Source: CALAMC01 sp964459465 (lineage in GTDB: Bacteria; Zixibacteria; MSB-5A5; GN15; PGXB01). From it: a DNA stretch of 64,000 bases. The stretch covers positions 13,107 through 77,106 of the forward strand of contig CAYWLR010000016.1 of NCBI GenBank assembly GCA_964459465.1. Direction: 5' to 3'. Within the stretch, counting starts at the first letter, position 1, and every line of letters begins with the position of its first letter. The notes under the pieces were generated by a model, which saw only the letters and a list, made by a program, of their open reading frames with translations, made no database searches and was not told the origin of the DNA. Shown here piece by piece: positions 41,671 to 50,468 of the stretch. Position numbers and translations under genes: made by a program.

Positions 41671-43107
41671 TTAGAGCTCGCCGCTTAAGATTTTGCTCAG
41701 CATTTTTGGCAGGCTTTCGGCCAAAGTCGTCTTCGCATCCTCAACCTTATATTCGATCACTCGCTGAAATTGAATATCATAAGGAATTATCTTGGCGTCC
41801 TGCGCGAGAATTATAACGTCCTTTCCCAATGTTTGCGCAATGCCCATTTCATAGAACACATTGGAATTGTGCCCTGTGCATTCTGCTATTACTATTGATG
41901 CCTCATTCAAAGCCGTCCATATGCCTTCAATGACATCGCGTTTTGTCAATTCATCGGGGCGAATGACTTCAAATCCGCATATTTTACATATATTCCGGAC
42001 TATTTCGTGAATATCGTTAGACCAACTTTCTCGGAATGGCATAATCAGACAGCATTTTTTGCGTTCCGTTTTAAAAGTTCTCCCACGCCATATCGGATAG
42101 ACTTTCATGCTGACTAGGCCCTTTTCCCGGAACTGAAAATCAACCTTGGAAGCCAGCCCCTCCAAAATATCCGACCTCATTAACCCCTGGGAACGCCTAA
42201 TATATAACTCCAGATTAATATAATATTCCGATAATCCCCGCAACATATCAGCTGTGTCGGTCACGTCGTACCATCCTTTGGATTCACTCCATAGATCGTC
42301 ACTCCATTCAATCAGTATCTTATTGAAAGTCAGATTCTCAAATAGCGGGACAATCCTTTCGGCATTTGAAGCCAGTCCGTGGAGGATAAAACCATTGATC
42401 CACGGTTCATTCGACCAAATTGCTTTTCTTTTCATGGTCGACTTCAGTTCATTTAGAAGCCAATCGATGCTTTCATCAATGGCTTTATTAAAAATTCTGG
42501 TCCGTGTCGGGGCCGGCGTCCGGTTTTCTTTTGCCGCCGATAAAGTGGATAATAATAATCCCATATAGTGCGGCGATATGAGCAAGCCGTCATCAAACCG
42601 TTTTCCCAGCGTCCAATCGATGCCTTTTCGGATTATAGTCTTGTCAACGTCCGTATATTTCCTCAGCATTATTAAAGCCCAAACGCCCCAAAGGGTTTCC
42701 CATGGCTCACTTTCAAAGCTATGGCCGTCTTCGTCATACTCATAAGCAAACCAATTGGTTATTTTATCCAGATGCCCCTGAAATCGCTCGCCGCCTACAC
42801 TTATCACGGCGATGGTGGCGAGAGCCGTATCCCAGGTTTCTGAATTCCAGCATATTCCCTCCTTTTCCTGTCCGTCGTCTTCTATCGTTTCGCGCGTTGC
42901 GTTATTAATTATTTCTCTGGCGCAATAATCCAGAAACCGCGGCTGGGTTGTTCCAAGACCACAATTAAAGAGCGCCCACGTGCAGGAGGCATCGGTACGA
43001 GTATCGACCCATGTCCCATGCTGGCTTGATTTGCATAAAAACTCGGCACCACGAATTACAATTCGCCGGAGCTCTTTTGCCACTTCCTCGTGCTTTTTTG
43101 TTATCAT
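41671..43107 (-). CDS. Alpha-toroid-like region fused to TIR/deoxyribosyltransferase-like domain
   Basis: 478 residues from ATG 43107, which follows GGGAGG; the frame extends upstream to 43278 without a better start. Residues about 1-330 are helical with repeated W-x-tT/W-a motifs (GTWVDTRTDASCTWALFNCG, CWNSETWDTALAT, EPWETLWGVWALI, WSNEPWINGFIL) suggesting an alpha/alpha toroid of the terpene-cyclase type. The last 135 residues begin CCLIMPFRESW and contain DVIEGIWTALNEASIVIAEC, TGHNSNVFYEMGIAQTLGK and VIILAQD, a nucleoside-deoxyribosyltransferase/TIR-like fold found in many prokaryotic conflict proteins. Possible NAD- or nucleotide-cleaving effector with a sensor half. Divergent from a SLOG/TM gene. 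AT-richer than the flanking genes. Confidence 0.65.
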   Translation of the reverse strand: MITKKHEEVAKELRRIVIRGAEFLCKSSQHGTWVDTRTDASCTWALFNCGLGTTQPRFLDYCAREIINNATRETIEDDGQEKEGICWNSETWDTALATIAVISVGGERFQGHLDKITNWFAYEYDEDGHSFESEPWETLWGVWALIMLRKYTDVDKTIIRKGIDWTLGKRFDDGLLISPHYMGLLLSTLSAAKENRTPAPTRTRIFNKAIDESIDWLLNELKSTMKRKAIWSNEPWINGFILHGLASNAERIVPLFENLTFNKILIEWSDDLWSESKGWYDVTDTADMLRGLSEYYINLELYIRRSQGLMRSDILEGLASKVDFQFREKGLVSMKVYPIWRGRTFKTERKKCCLIMPFRESWSNDIHEIVRNICKICGFEVIRPDELTKRDVIEGIWTALNEASIVIAECTGHNSNVFYEMGIAQTLGKDVIILAQDAKIIPYDIQFQRVIEYKVEDAKTTLAESLPKMLSKILSGEL

Positions 43108-43536
43108 GTCAGACCTCCCGACCATAATATTAGATACTTGATACTGTACGGCAACCTGGCCAAACACATCAAAGATGAAACTTGCCGGATTTTTTGATTT
43201 ATGAAATAATAATGGGAAATAGGTGGAAAAACAAACAAAAACGCATTTTCCGAATGAGTCAAACAAATTGTCGCACAATATAACGGCTTGACCGTCATGC
43301 CGTTATGAATGGTGAAAATAGAGTGACAGAGAATGTCTTTTCATTAAAATATTTCGTGATATTGAAACAATAGGGATTTGGCGCAATCTTGGTCCGAGTG
43401 CGCCATTGTCCTGGCGGGGCCGCTTAATTTCGCATAATGCGGTTATTCGAAACGGGTATTATTGTACGTGGCCTTGACAAAGGTTGACTTCTTTGTATAT
43501 TTATTTATCGAAGCCATAAATTTCGAGGAGGGTTGT
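43108..43536. other. Divergent intergenic region of the SLOG/TIR-like pair
   Basis: 429 bases, no convincing gene. It holds the promoter at 43474 for the rightward gene and a hairpin TGGCGCA/TGCGCCA (43379-43385 with 43399-43405) that could affect the leftward transcript. The long non-coding gap between two divergent accessory genes suggests shared control. Confidence 0.5.
43474..43501 (+). promoter_or_regulatory. Sigma-70-type promoter of the SLOG/TM gene
   Basis: TTGACA (43474-43479), 16-base spacer, TATATT (43496-43501). The implied start near 43508 leaves about 29 bases before ATG 43537 with GAGGAGGG. Confidence 0.7.
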
Positions 43537-45291
43537 ATGGCAATTTCAATACCCCCAGAAGAATCATTGGAGTTGTTTCCTGTTCTGGTCGGAGTAACGG
43601 GACACCGTGATCTTATTGACGATGTGAGCATGATATCACAATTGAAGGGCAGTATTACCGAAGAATTTCGGCAGCTGAAATCCAACTATCCGGATTGCCC
43701 CATCATTCTTGTAACGGGGCTGGCCGAAGGTGCCGATCGTCTGGCTGTGAATGCGGTCCGAGAAATTGAAATTGCGGATATAAAGTACGCCGCCGTTCTG
43801 CCGATGCCGAAAAGCGAATATGAAAAGGATTTTAATGACGCAAAGTCATTATTGGAATTTCGGGAGCTTTGGCAAAAAGCAGAATATAAAATCGAACTGC
43901 CCATCCTGGACACCCGAGGACGACCGCTGTCGGCATGGACCGTCGTGGATCGTAATCTCCAATATGAACAGCTTGGATTGTATTTGGCGACCAACTGCCA
44001 TGTGCTGATAGCGCTCTGGGATGGGATTGATTCGGCCAAACCGGGAGGAACAGCTTATGTGGTTAACATGCGCTTGGGTGAAAAATTGCCACACAACCCG
44101 GCTTTGGTGCTGCAGCAAAAAACCAAATCCATTGGATGTGTAACCCATATATTAACCCCCCGGAAGAGCAATCCTCGTATAAACGGAATCCCATTTGAAA
44201 GCAAGATATTGCCCGAGGGTAATTCCCCGGTGGCGCGAGAAAGAGCTAACGTATATGAAAAAATTCTTCAGAACATTCAGGATGCGAATAGGGATATCAT
44301 TAATCAGGCGACTAAATATAAGGCAAAGATCGAAGAAAGCATTGGTTATATTATCGAAAATCCCTTGCCGGCGTCGGCTGACGACAGGCTAGATGATTAC
44401 ATATTTAAATATGGTATTATGGATTCTCTCGCCATAAGGTTTAAATCGTACCGGTTCTGGATGCTTAAGGTTTTTTTTGGTCTGATCCTGGCGGCGTTTA
44501 TCTGGTTTGAGCTGCACGTTGAGATTTGTCAGGAGATAAATCCCGTCTGGGTTGTGGGATATCCGGCCTTTTTCGGGGCCGCTGCCATTCTTTATCTTGT
44601 CATAAAAAAAAGGCGTCTGGATGAAAAACATGAAGATTATCGCGTCATCGCCGAAGCTCTCAGAGTTCAGATATACTGGCGGCTAGCAGGCATGAATTGC
44701 TGTGTTGAAAATCATTGCATTCCAAAACAGATTGGTGAACTTTCATGGATAAGACTTGCTCTATTTGGCTGGAATGTGCCACACGTTTCTCCTGCCCCGG
44801 TCAGTCCGCCCGAAATTAACTATGTTCAATCTGCGTGGGTTAAGGGACAAGGAATATGGTATGCGGACAAGAGCGGCGAATTTAATCGTCTTGTCAATAA
44901 AAGAGCAATGTATGTTATGATTCTTATGATCGTCAGCGTGGTCATTGCGTTATTGTTGATACCGATGTCATTGTTTAAGCAGGAAATATCCCATGATTTA
45001 TTTGAAATAATCTCCATCGCATTAATTGTCTTAACCGGAACCACGCTGGTTTCTGCCGCAGTTCTTCATGGATATACGGAAAAGCAGGCGCTCGCGGAAC
45101 AAAGCAAACAGTACGAACATATGGGGCACATATTTCTAACATCCTATTCTGATATTGAATGTCTGCATGACGCCGGATACGTAAACGATGTAACCGAGAA
45201 ATTATTCATTCTCGGAAAGGAAGCTCTTACCGAGCATTGTGACTGGCTTATTATGCATCGGGCCAGGCCCTTGGAAGTGACTCCGATTTAG
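43537..45291 (+). CDS. SLOG-domain protein with four TM helices
   Basis: 584 residues from ATG 43537 (GAGGAGGG upstream). The N-terminal about 230 residues form a Rossmann SLOG-type domain: LVGVTGHRDL at the first strand-loop, LVTGLAEGADRLAV as the glycine/acid loop, and CHVLIALWDG. A helical linker follows (to about 290), then two TM pairs: about 310-360 (LKVFFGLILAAFIWFEL and VVGYPAFFGAAAILYLVI) and about 460-520 (MYVMILMIVSVVIALLLIPM and IISIALIVLTGTTLVSAAVL), separated by about 100 soluble residues. SLOG domains bind nucleotide-derived ligands, and SLOG-plus-SLATT proteins are predicted pore-forming effectors of nucleotide-activated defence. It is divergent from the TIR-like gene; a GNAT gene follows. 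Confidence 0.7.
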   Translation: MAISIPPEESLELFPVLVGVTGHRDLIDDVSMISQLKGSITEEFRQLKSNYPDCPIILVTGLAEGADRLAVNAVREIEIADIKYAAVLPMPKSEYEKDFNDAKSLLEFRELWQKAEYKIELPILDTRGRPLSAWTVVDRNLQYEQLGLYLATNCHVLIALWDGIDSAKPGGTAYVVNMRLGEKLPHNPALVLQQKTKSIGCVTHILTPRKSNPRINGIPFESKILPEGNSPVARERANVYEKILQNIQDANRDIINQATKYKAKIEESIGYIIENPLPASADDRLDDYIFKYGIMDSLAIRFKSYRFWMLKVFFGLILAAFIWFELHVEICQEINPVWVVGYPAFFGAAAILYLVIKKRRLDEKHEDYRVIAEALRVQIYWRLAGMNCCVENHCIPKQIGELSWIRLALFGWNVPHVSPAPVSPPEINYVQSAWVKGQGIWYADKSGEFNRLVNKRAMYVMILMIVSVVIALLLIPMSLFKQEISHDLFEIISIALIVLTGTTLVSAAVLHGYTEKQALAEQSKQYEHMGHIFLTSYSDIECLHDAGYVNDVTEKLFILGKEALTEHCDWLIMHRARPLEVTPI

Positions 45292-45349
45292 CAGGCCTGA
45301 CCGTTTAACTGATCGCCTGGATTGAACGATATTAAACAAGGAGTAAGCC

Positions 45350-45853
45350 TTGGCTATAATCATTAGACCGATGACACGGGAAGATATTCCTTTCATTGTT
45401 GCCATAATTGCGGATCATGATGGCTTTGACGGACCCCGTTCACAAAAATATTATGATGCCTATTTCTCGAATCCGGAAAGATTGCAAAATGAGCGGGAGC
45501 AAAATTTTGTTGCCACCGACGATGAAAATGGCCAAGCCGTTGGCGTATGCGGGTTTGGCCCGGATAAGTATGATACTCCCAAAGTCTTGTGGCTTAATTG
45601 GCTGTATGTTAGAAAAGATTATAGAGGAAGGCGAATCGGGTTCATGCTCCTGAAACATTCGCTTGATATATTATCAAAAATGTCAATCTCAAAAGCCTAT
45701 CTGGATACCTGCAACTATCATACATATCAAAAAGCCATTGATCTATACATCAGAGTCGGATTCAAAACGGAGGGCAATCTTGTTGACTATTATGGAGATA
45801 ACGATAATATGGTGATTATGGGTTTGGAAATGAGTAAACTAAAACAAATGTGA
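45350..45853 (+). CDS. GNAT-family N-acetyltransferase
   Basis: 167 residues from TTG 45350 with AAGGAG six bases upstream. GNAT fold: IIRPMTREDIPFIV at the start, LNWLYVRKDYRGRRIGFMLL as the acetyl-CoA pyrophosphate loop (motif A, near residues 83-102), then YLDTCNYHTYQKAIDLYIRVGF as motif B. Transfers an acetyl group to an unknown amine. It lies 58 bases after the SLOG/TM gene on the same strand and shares its lower G+C, so it may travel with it, but there is no evidence for a functional link. Confidence 0.85.
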   Translation: MAIIIRPMTREDIPFIVAIIADHDGFDGPRSQKYYDAYFSNPERLQNEREQNFVATDDENGQAVGVCGFGPDKYDTPKVLWLNWLYVRKDYRGRRIGFMLLKHSLDILSKMSISKAYLDTCNYHTYQKAIDLYIRVGFKTEGNLVDYYGDNDNMVIMGLEMSKLKQM

Positions 45854-46036
45854 AAATCCATCATAATTCACTATTTGTGAAATTCGCCAGCCCATGTTTT
45901 CCTGGACATATTTTATGGGGAAAACAATTTTTTCATTTTTTTAAGAATTATTAAACAAACCGATGGCTGAATCGTCAATATCTGTGACTTCGGTGAAGTT
46001 CGCTTCAACCGGAGTCAACCCCACATTTTTACCCGG

Positions 46037-46061
46037 GCGCACCCGGCAGGGTGCGCTTTTT
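46037..46061 (+). terminator. Terminator at the right edge of the accessory segment
   Basis: Perfect 8-bp stem GCGCACCC/GGGTGCGC (46037-46044 with 46049-46056), GGCA loop, followed by five T. About 185 bases after the GNAT gene. Confidence 0.85.
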
Positions 46062-46095
46062 AATTGGCCTTTTCTATGCGTCAACCGAGTCACAA

Positions 46096-46107
46096 TTTAT
46101 TATATAT
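46096..46107 (+). promoter_or_regulatory. Putative -10 region of the acyl-CoA synthetase gene
   Basis: TTTATTATATAT, matching the TTTATTATAT core of the promoters at 1923 and 35930. No clear -35 element is seen, so this is tentative. Confidence 0.35.
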
Positions 46108-46199
46108 GCGGTGGACTTTGCGGCACTTAGTGCTTAAAATGCAGGCGAATAAAACGGCACTTTGGATTGACTTTTGGTCTCATGCGAGGAGATTGACAC

Positions 46200-48887
46200 A
46201 TGGGTGCACGTGGACTCGATAAAATATTTAATCCCCATAGAATCGCCCTGCTGGGCGTTACGATAAATCCCAACAGCGTCGGCGGCAAGGTTCTCGGAAA
46301 CCTTGTCGGCGGCGGTTTCACGGGCGTTGTTTATCCCGTCAATCCCGACAGCGAAGCCGTTATGGGCGTTCCCTGTTACCCGGACGTCGCCAGCCTGCCG
46401 AAAATACCGGATCTGGCCGTCATTTGCTCCCCGGCCAAAGACGTTCCGGAGCAGGTCGCCCGTTGCGGTCAGGCCGGAATCCGCGGCATAATCATCATAT
46501 CCGCCGGATTTCGTGAAACCGGCGAAGCCGGTGCCGCTCTCGAACAACAGATTCGAACCGAGGCCGCGCGTTTTGATGATATGAGAATTATCGGGCCCAA
46601 CTGCCTGGGCATTATTGTTCCGAACCGGCGTTTGAATGTCAGCTTTGCTTCATCCATGCCCCGGCCCGGACACGTCGCTTTTATTTCGCAGTCCGGCGCG
46701 CTGTGTACATCGGTGCTCGACTGGGCGATCGAGGGCAAGATAGGATTTTCCTATCTGGTTTCCATCGGCAACAGCCTCGACGTCGGCTTCGGCGATCTTA
46801 TCGATTATTTCGGCGAGGATAACAACACCAAATCCATCGTCATGTATGTCGAATCAATGAGCCGGGCCCGGAGATTTATGACCGCCGCTCGCGCTTTCGC
46901 GCGGAGCAAACCGATTCTGGCTTTCAAAGCCGGGCGATTTCCCGAATCGGCCGCGGCCGCCTCATCGCATACGGGGGCGATGGTCTCCGAGGATGCCGTC
47001 TATGACGCCGCCTTTCAAAGGGTCGGGGTGACTCGAATTTTCGATACCGGGGATATTTTCGATTGCACCGAACTTATCGGCCGAAGCAAAATGCCCGGCG
47101 GTTCGCAACTCGCCATCATCACCAATGCCGGTGGGCCCGGGGTGATTGCCGCCGACACTCTGATAGCCTGTCATGGCCGCCTCGCCAGACTTTCATCCGA
47201 GACTATGGCGGAACTGAATAAAAATCTTCCGCCTTCATGGTCGCACGGAAACCCGGTTGACGTGCTGGGCGATGCCAACTCGAAACGTATCGCCCGGGCG
47301 ACCGAGATTGTTCTTGACGATCCAGCGGTCGATGCCGTTCTGGTGATTCTGACACCTCAAGCCATGACCAACCCGACGGCGGCGGCCAAAGCCATCGGCA
47401 AACTCGCCGAGACGACGCCCAAGCCGATCCTGGCCGCCTGGCTCGGCGGCGCCATTATGCGAGAAAGCATCGGTATTCTGGTCGATAACGGAATAGCTTC
47501 CTTCCGGACTCCCGAACAGGCCGTGCGAGCCTTTATGACACTGGTCAGTTACGCCCGAAATCTGGAAACCCTTTATGAAACTCCCAAAGACATCCCGGTT
47601 CAATTTGACTGGGACAGGGAACAACTCCACAAAGAGAACATGGCCGGGGCTTTTGCCCGCGGCGATATCCTGACGGAAACCGAATCCAAATCCCTGTTGG
47701 CGGCCTATGGCATCAATGTCACCCGGCCGCTTCCGGCGGCATCAGCATCCGAAGCCGCCGCCGTGGCGGCAAAGATCGGTTTCCCGGTGGTCCTCAAGAT
47801 CAATTCTCCCGAAATAACGCATAAAACCGATATTGGCGGCGTCGTCCTCAATCTGAAAAATGAAGCGGAAGTGGTTGCCGCTTACGAAAAGATCATCGCC
47901 AACGCCGCCGCGGTCTGCCCGACAAGCCGCATCGACGGTGTCACTGTACAGCCGATGGTTAATAACACTGGCGGGATCGAAATGATACTCGGGATCAAGT
48001 CCGATGCCGTCTTCGGAACCGTGATGATGGCCGGGATGGGGGGGACCGTGGCCGAGCTTATGGGTGAACGGTGTCTCGGATTTCCGCCTCTGAATGAACG
48101 GCTGGCCCGGCGGATGCTGGAATCATTGCGCATCTGGCCCCTTTTCAAAGGATACCGGGGGCGCCCGGCCGTGCAAATCGATAAACTTCTCGAAGTACTG
48201 ATTAGACTGTCTTATCTGGCCGCCGATTACCCCGAAATCAAAGAACTCGATATCAACCCCCTGTTGGTTAATCCCGACGAGGTTATCGCGCTGGATGCCC
48301 GCATCGTCGTCAACCGCGAGACAATCGGCAAAGAAATCGAGCCCTATTCGCACCTCGCCCTGCGGCCGTACCCCGAAAAATATGTCAAAGTGGTGGAGTT
48401 GAAAGACGGCACGCAAATCACTTTCCGGCCGATCAAACCCGAGGATGAACCACTCTGGATGGATATGCTGGCCAGTTGCTCGAAAGAAACCATATATTCG
48501 CGATTCCGCTACTTTTTCCAATGGGCATCGCATGACGTGGCCACTCGTTATTGCTATATCGATTATGACCGTGAAATCGCCATCGTCGCAGAGATTTCCG
48601 AGCCCGGCGGAAAGAAGCTGATCGGCGTTGTCAGGCTGATTGCCGATCCGGACCATGAGTCGGTGGAATACGCTATTCTTATTACCGACGCCTGGCAGGG
48701 AAAAGAAATCGGCAGTATGCTGACCGATTATAGTCTGGAGATTGCGAAAAAATGGCGGCTCAAGCGAGTCGTTGCCCAAACCACGACGGACAACTACCCC
48801 ATGGTCTCGGTCTTTCAGAAGAAAGGTTTCACGATTACCCGCAACGATGCCGATTCAACTGTCGATGTCGTCAAGGAAATGGACTGA
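46200..48887 (+). CDS. ADP-forming acyl-CoA synthetase / GNAT fusion (Pat/YfiQ-like)
   Basis: 895 residues. Order: CoA-binding domain (FNPHRIALLGVTINPNSVGG), succinyl-CoA-ligase-like domains with phosphohistidine H257 in ASSHTGAMV, ATP-grasp (about 490-700, FPVVLKINSPEITHKTDIGG), then a C-terminal GNAT domain (about 735-895, ITFRPIKPEDEPLWMDML and WQGKEIGSMLTDYSL). The layout matches both ADP-forming acetate-CoA ligases carrying an acetyltransferase and Pat-type protein lysine acetyltransferases. H257 is kept, so CoA-ligase activity is possible. GAGGAG precedes ATG 46200. Single gene. Family firm; which activity dominates cannot be told. Confidence 0.88.
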   Translation: MGARGLDKIFNPHRIALLGVTINPNSVGGKVLGNLVGGGFTGVVYPVNPDSEAVMGVPCYPDVASLPKIPDLAVICSPAKDVPEQVARCGQAGIRGIIIISAGFRETGEAGAALEQQIRTEAARFDDMRIIGPNCLGIIVPNRRLNVSFASSMPRPGHVAFISQSGALCTSVLDWAIEGKIGFSYLVSIGNSLDVGFGDLIDYFGEDNNTKSIVMYVESMSRARRFMTAARAFARSKPILAFKAGRFPESAAAASSHTGAMVSEDAVYDAAFQRVGVTRIFDTGDIFDCTELIGRSKMPGGSQLAIITNAGGPGVIAADTLIACHGRLARLSSETMAELNKNLPPSWSHGNPVDVLGDANSKRIARATEIVLDDPAVDAVLVILTPQAMTNPTAAAKAIGKLAETTPKPILAAWLGGAIMRESIGILVDNGIASFRTPEQAVRAFMTLVSYARNLETLYETPKDIPVQFDWDREQLHKENMAGAFARGDILTETESKSLLAAYGINVTRPLPAASASEAAAVAAKIGFPVVLKINSPEITHKTDIGGVVLNLKNEAEVVAAYEKIIANAAAVCPTSRIDGVTVQPMVNNTGGIEMILGIKSDAVFGTVMMAGMGGTVAELMGERCLGFPPLNERLARRMLESLRIWPLFKGYRGRPAVQIDKLLEVLIRLSYLAADYPEIKELDINPLLVNPDEVIALDARIVVNRETIGKEIEPYSHLALRPYPEKYVKVVELKDGTQITFRPIKPEDEPLWMDMLASCSKETIYSRFRYFFQWASHDVATRYCYIDYDREIAIVAEISEPGGKKLIGVVRLIADPDHESVEYAILITDAWQGKEIGSMLTDYSLEIAKKWRLKRVVAQTTTDNYPMVSVFQKKGFTITRNDADSTVDVVKEMD

Positions 48888-48966
48888 CGTTTACCGGGAA
48901 TTTTATGCGTTGAGACCAATGTGCTATGACGATGCCTTAAAAAAGCTTGTAGTGCTGAAGGCGCTC

Positions 48967-49593
48967 TTACCTGTGATAGTTCACCAGCGGTAGTAGCTTC
49001 AGGATTCCCTTATTGTTGCCGGCCCAGTTCAGGACCCCCAACTGAACGCCGTGCAATTTTTTCGTAAAGTTAAACACCGCTATCGATACGCCGCGTGATT
49101 CGTGCAGGGCATGAACCCAGGGAGCGATATGAACCCCCCGAAGCTCATCGGCCCGGATGAGGAGCCCGGCGATTGTCGCTCCGGTGATTTCATCGCCCCC
49201 GACCCCCAGACCGCCGATAAGCAAACCCGTGAGATGGTCACCGCCCACTCCAAGGCCGCCCACAAAAAGGCCTTCGAGAAAATCACCACCGACCCCCAGT
49301 CCGCCCACGGAAAATCCTTTAATTCGATTGCCGCCAACCCCAAGGCCGCCAACAAACAGACCTTCGAGAACATCACCGCCGGCTCCCAGCCCGCCCACAT
49401 ACAGACCGGTCAGATGATCCCCGCCGATACCCAGACCGCCGATACCGACTCCGGTCATTCTGTCGGTACCAATTCCCAGACCGGCGACCGCCAGTCCGGT
49501 GATATCATCCGCGGCCAGGCCAATGCCGCCAATGCCAACTCCCTGCAGTTTGTGCACCCACGGGGCGATCAGTCCCACCGCCACACCGTTCAT
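48967..49593 (-). CDS. Glycine-rich surface-repeat protein, C-terminal part (frameshifted)
   Basis: About 208 residues of near-perfect repeats of the form VGGLGVGGDxLxGLF (about 14-15 residues each, some ten copies), closing with LHGVQLGVLNWAGNN. The pattern is that of LA_2272-type surface-repeat proteins, predicted to form a beta-solenoid or outer-membrane structure. It has no signal peptide of its own: the exported N-terminus is the next ORF upstream (49590-49847), in another frame. The ATG at 49593 overlaps that ORF's stop (ATGA), so reinitiation is conceivable, but reading in this frame continues upstream as GKNANPLFEMNGVAVGL, fitting one original gene. Confidence 0.7.
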   Translation of the reverse strand: MNGVAVGLIAPWVHKLQGVGIGGIGLAADDITGLAVAGLGIGTDRMTGVGIGGLGIGGDHLTGLYVGGLGAGGDVLEGLFVGGLGVGGNRIKGFSVGGLGVGGDFLEGLFVGGLGVGGDHLTGLLIGGLGVGGDEITGATIAGLLIRADELRGVHIAPWVHALHESRGVSIAVFNFTKKLHGVQLGVLNWAGNNKGILKLLPLVNYHR

Positions 49594-49847
49594 CTCAAAA
49601 AGAGGATTGGCGTTTTTCCCTTCGGTACCCAGAAAGTCAAATTGATCCCGTCAACCCGCTCGACATTGCGGTCAACTATGTTGATCCTTAGTCCGTGCAC
49701 GATTGGAGCGTTACCAAAACTGATGCCGTAGTCGTTGCTGGTCAGACCGAAAGAACCGGCAAATGCCGAGCCATCAGCCAGCAATATAAAAATCGTTATC
49801 CAGACAAGCGTAAGTGATATTTTCATTTGCCACTTCCGAATACACAT
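49590..49847 (-). CDS. Surface-repeat protein, N-terminal part with signal peptide (frameshifted)
   Basis: 85 residues: signal peptide (hydrophobic ISLTLVWITIFILLADGSAFA), then SFGLTSNDYGISFGNAPIVH and VDGINLTFWVPKGK, after which the frame runs out at ILFLR. The repeat domain continues in the -1 frame. The crossover lies at the sequence G-GGA-AAA (minus strand, 49620-49614). GAAGGAAGG precedes ATG 49847. A second in-frame ATG at 49829 would give a shorter signal peptide. See the finding on the -1 frame. Confidence 0.7.
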   Translation of the reverse strand: MCIRKWQMKISLTLVWITIFILLADGSAFAGSFGLTSNDYGISFGNAPIVHGLRINIVDRNVERVDGINLTFWVPKGKTPILFLR

Positions 49848-49995
49848 AATGCCTTCCTTCTCGTTTGCCTATTAGACGGACACAGACAGAGTAATGTTTC
49901 AGCCGGTTGGGTTGCCTGTCTGATTATCCGGTCTGAAGATTTGATTTTGAGGAACCACAAAAAGCGTTTTTTCCCTTTGGCTATGCATATTTGTC

Positions 49996-50024
49996 TTGAC
50001 ATTGTCTAAATACATATATATTCT
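49996..50024 (+). promoter_or_regulatory. Promoter of the Fur-family gene, leaderless
   Basis: TTGACA (49996-50001), 17-base spacer, TATTCT (50019-50024). The transcript should start at or next to the ATG at 50031; no ribosome site is present, so the mRNA is probably leaderless. The spacer holds TGTCTAA, shared with the palindrome before katG. Confidence 0.5.
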
Positions 50025-50030
50025 AATTCA

Positions 50031-50429
50031 ATGAAAGATGCCATCTCGATTTTGCGACATTGTGGTATTCAACCCACCCCTCAAAGGATTGCCGTCGTTG
50101 AATACGTGTTGAAAAGCAAAACGCACCCGTCCGCGGACCATGTTTTAAGCTATGCGCGGAAGAAGTGCCCGACCGTCTCACGAGCCACGGTTTACAACAC
50201 GTTGAATCTGCTCGTCGAAAAGGGGCTTCTGGGGATGCAGACGATTAAGGAAGGCGCGGTTGTTTTTGATCCCAACATCGAGAAACACCATCACTTCGTT
50301 GACACTGACACCGGTGATGTTTATGACATTCCCTGGGATCAGCTGGAAGTCAAAGGAAAGGAAAAACTCAAGGACTTCGAGATTACGGAATTTCAGGTGA
50401 TAATGCGAGGCAGGCGGAAAAAGAAATGA
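50031..50429 (+). CDS. Fur-family peroxide-type regulator (PerR-like) lacking the Cys4 zinc site
   Basis: 132 residues. Winged helix with TPQRIAVVEYVLKS and the recognition helix VSRATVYNTLNLLVEKG; the dimer part has EKHHHFVDTDTGDVYDIPWD. The HHHF and following acidic residues fit the regulatory metal site. The usual structural zinc cysteines (CxxC, twice) are replaced: the first reads DTDT, and no Cys pair follows. The protein is thus a Cys4-free Fur-family member, like some PerR or Irr-type proteins. It sits directly upstream of katG, so peroxide-responsive control of katG is likely. No ribosome site precedes the ATG (probably leaderless). Confidence 0.88.
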   Translation: MKDAISILRHCGIQPTPQRIAVVEYVLKSKTHPSADHVLSYARKKCPTVSRATVYNTLNLLVEKGLLGMQTIKEGAVVFDPNIEKHHHFVDTDTGDVYDIPWDQLEVKGKEKLKDFEITEFQVIMRGRRKKK

Positions 50430-50456
50430 TTTTTTTTGTCCGCGGACTGAATAATG

Positions 50457-50468
50457 TCTAATATTAGA
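50457..50468. promoter_or_regulatory. Palindrome upstream of katG, candidate PerR-like operator
   Basis: TCTAATATTAGA, a perfect 12-base palindrome within AATGTCTAATATTAGAAAG, 119 bases upstream of the katG start. It shares TGTCTAA with the promoter of the Fur-family gene. It differs from the Bacillus PerR box, so the assignment is by position. Confidence 0.45.

Larger units (their letters stand above)
45854..46199. other. Intergenic region with terminator and promoter
   Basis: 346 bases. AT-rich first half with nothing recognisable, a terminator at 46037-46061, then the -10-like block TTTATTATAT at 46096-46105 ahead of the acyl-CoA synthetase gene. No ORF worth calling. Confidence 0.6.
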
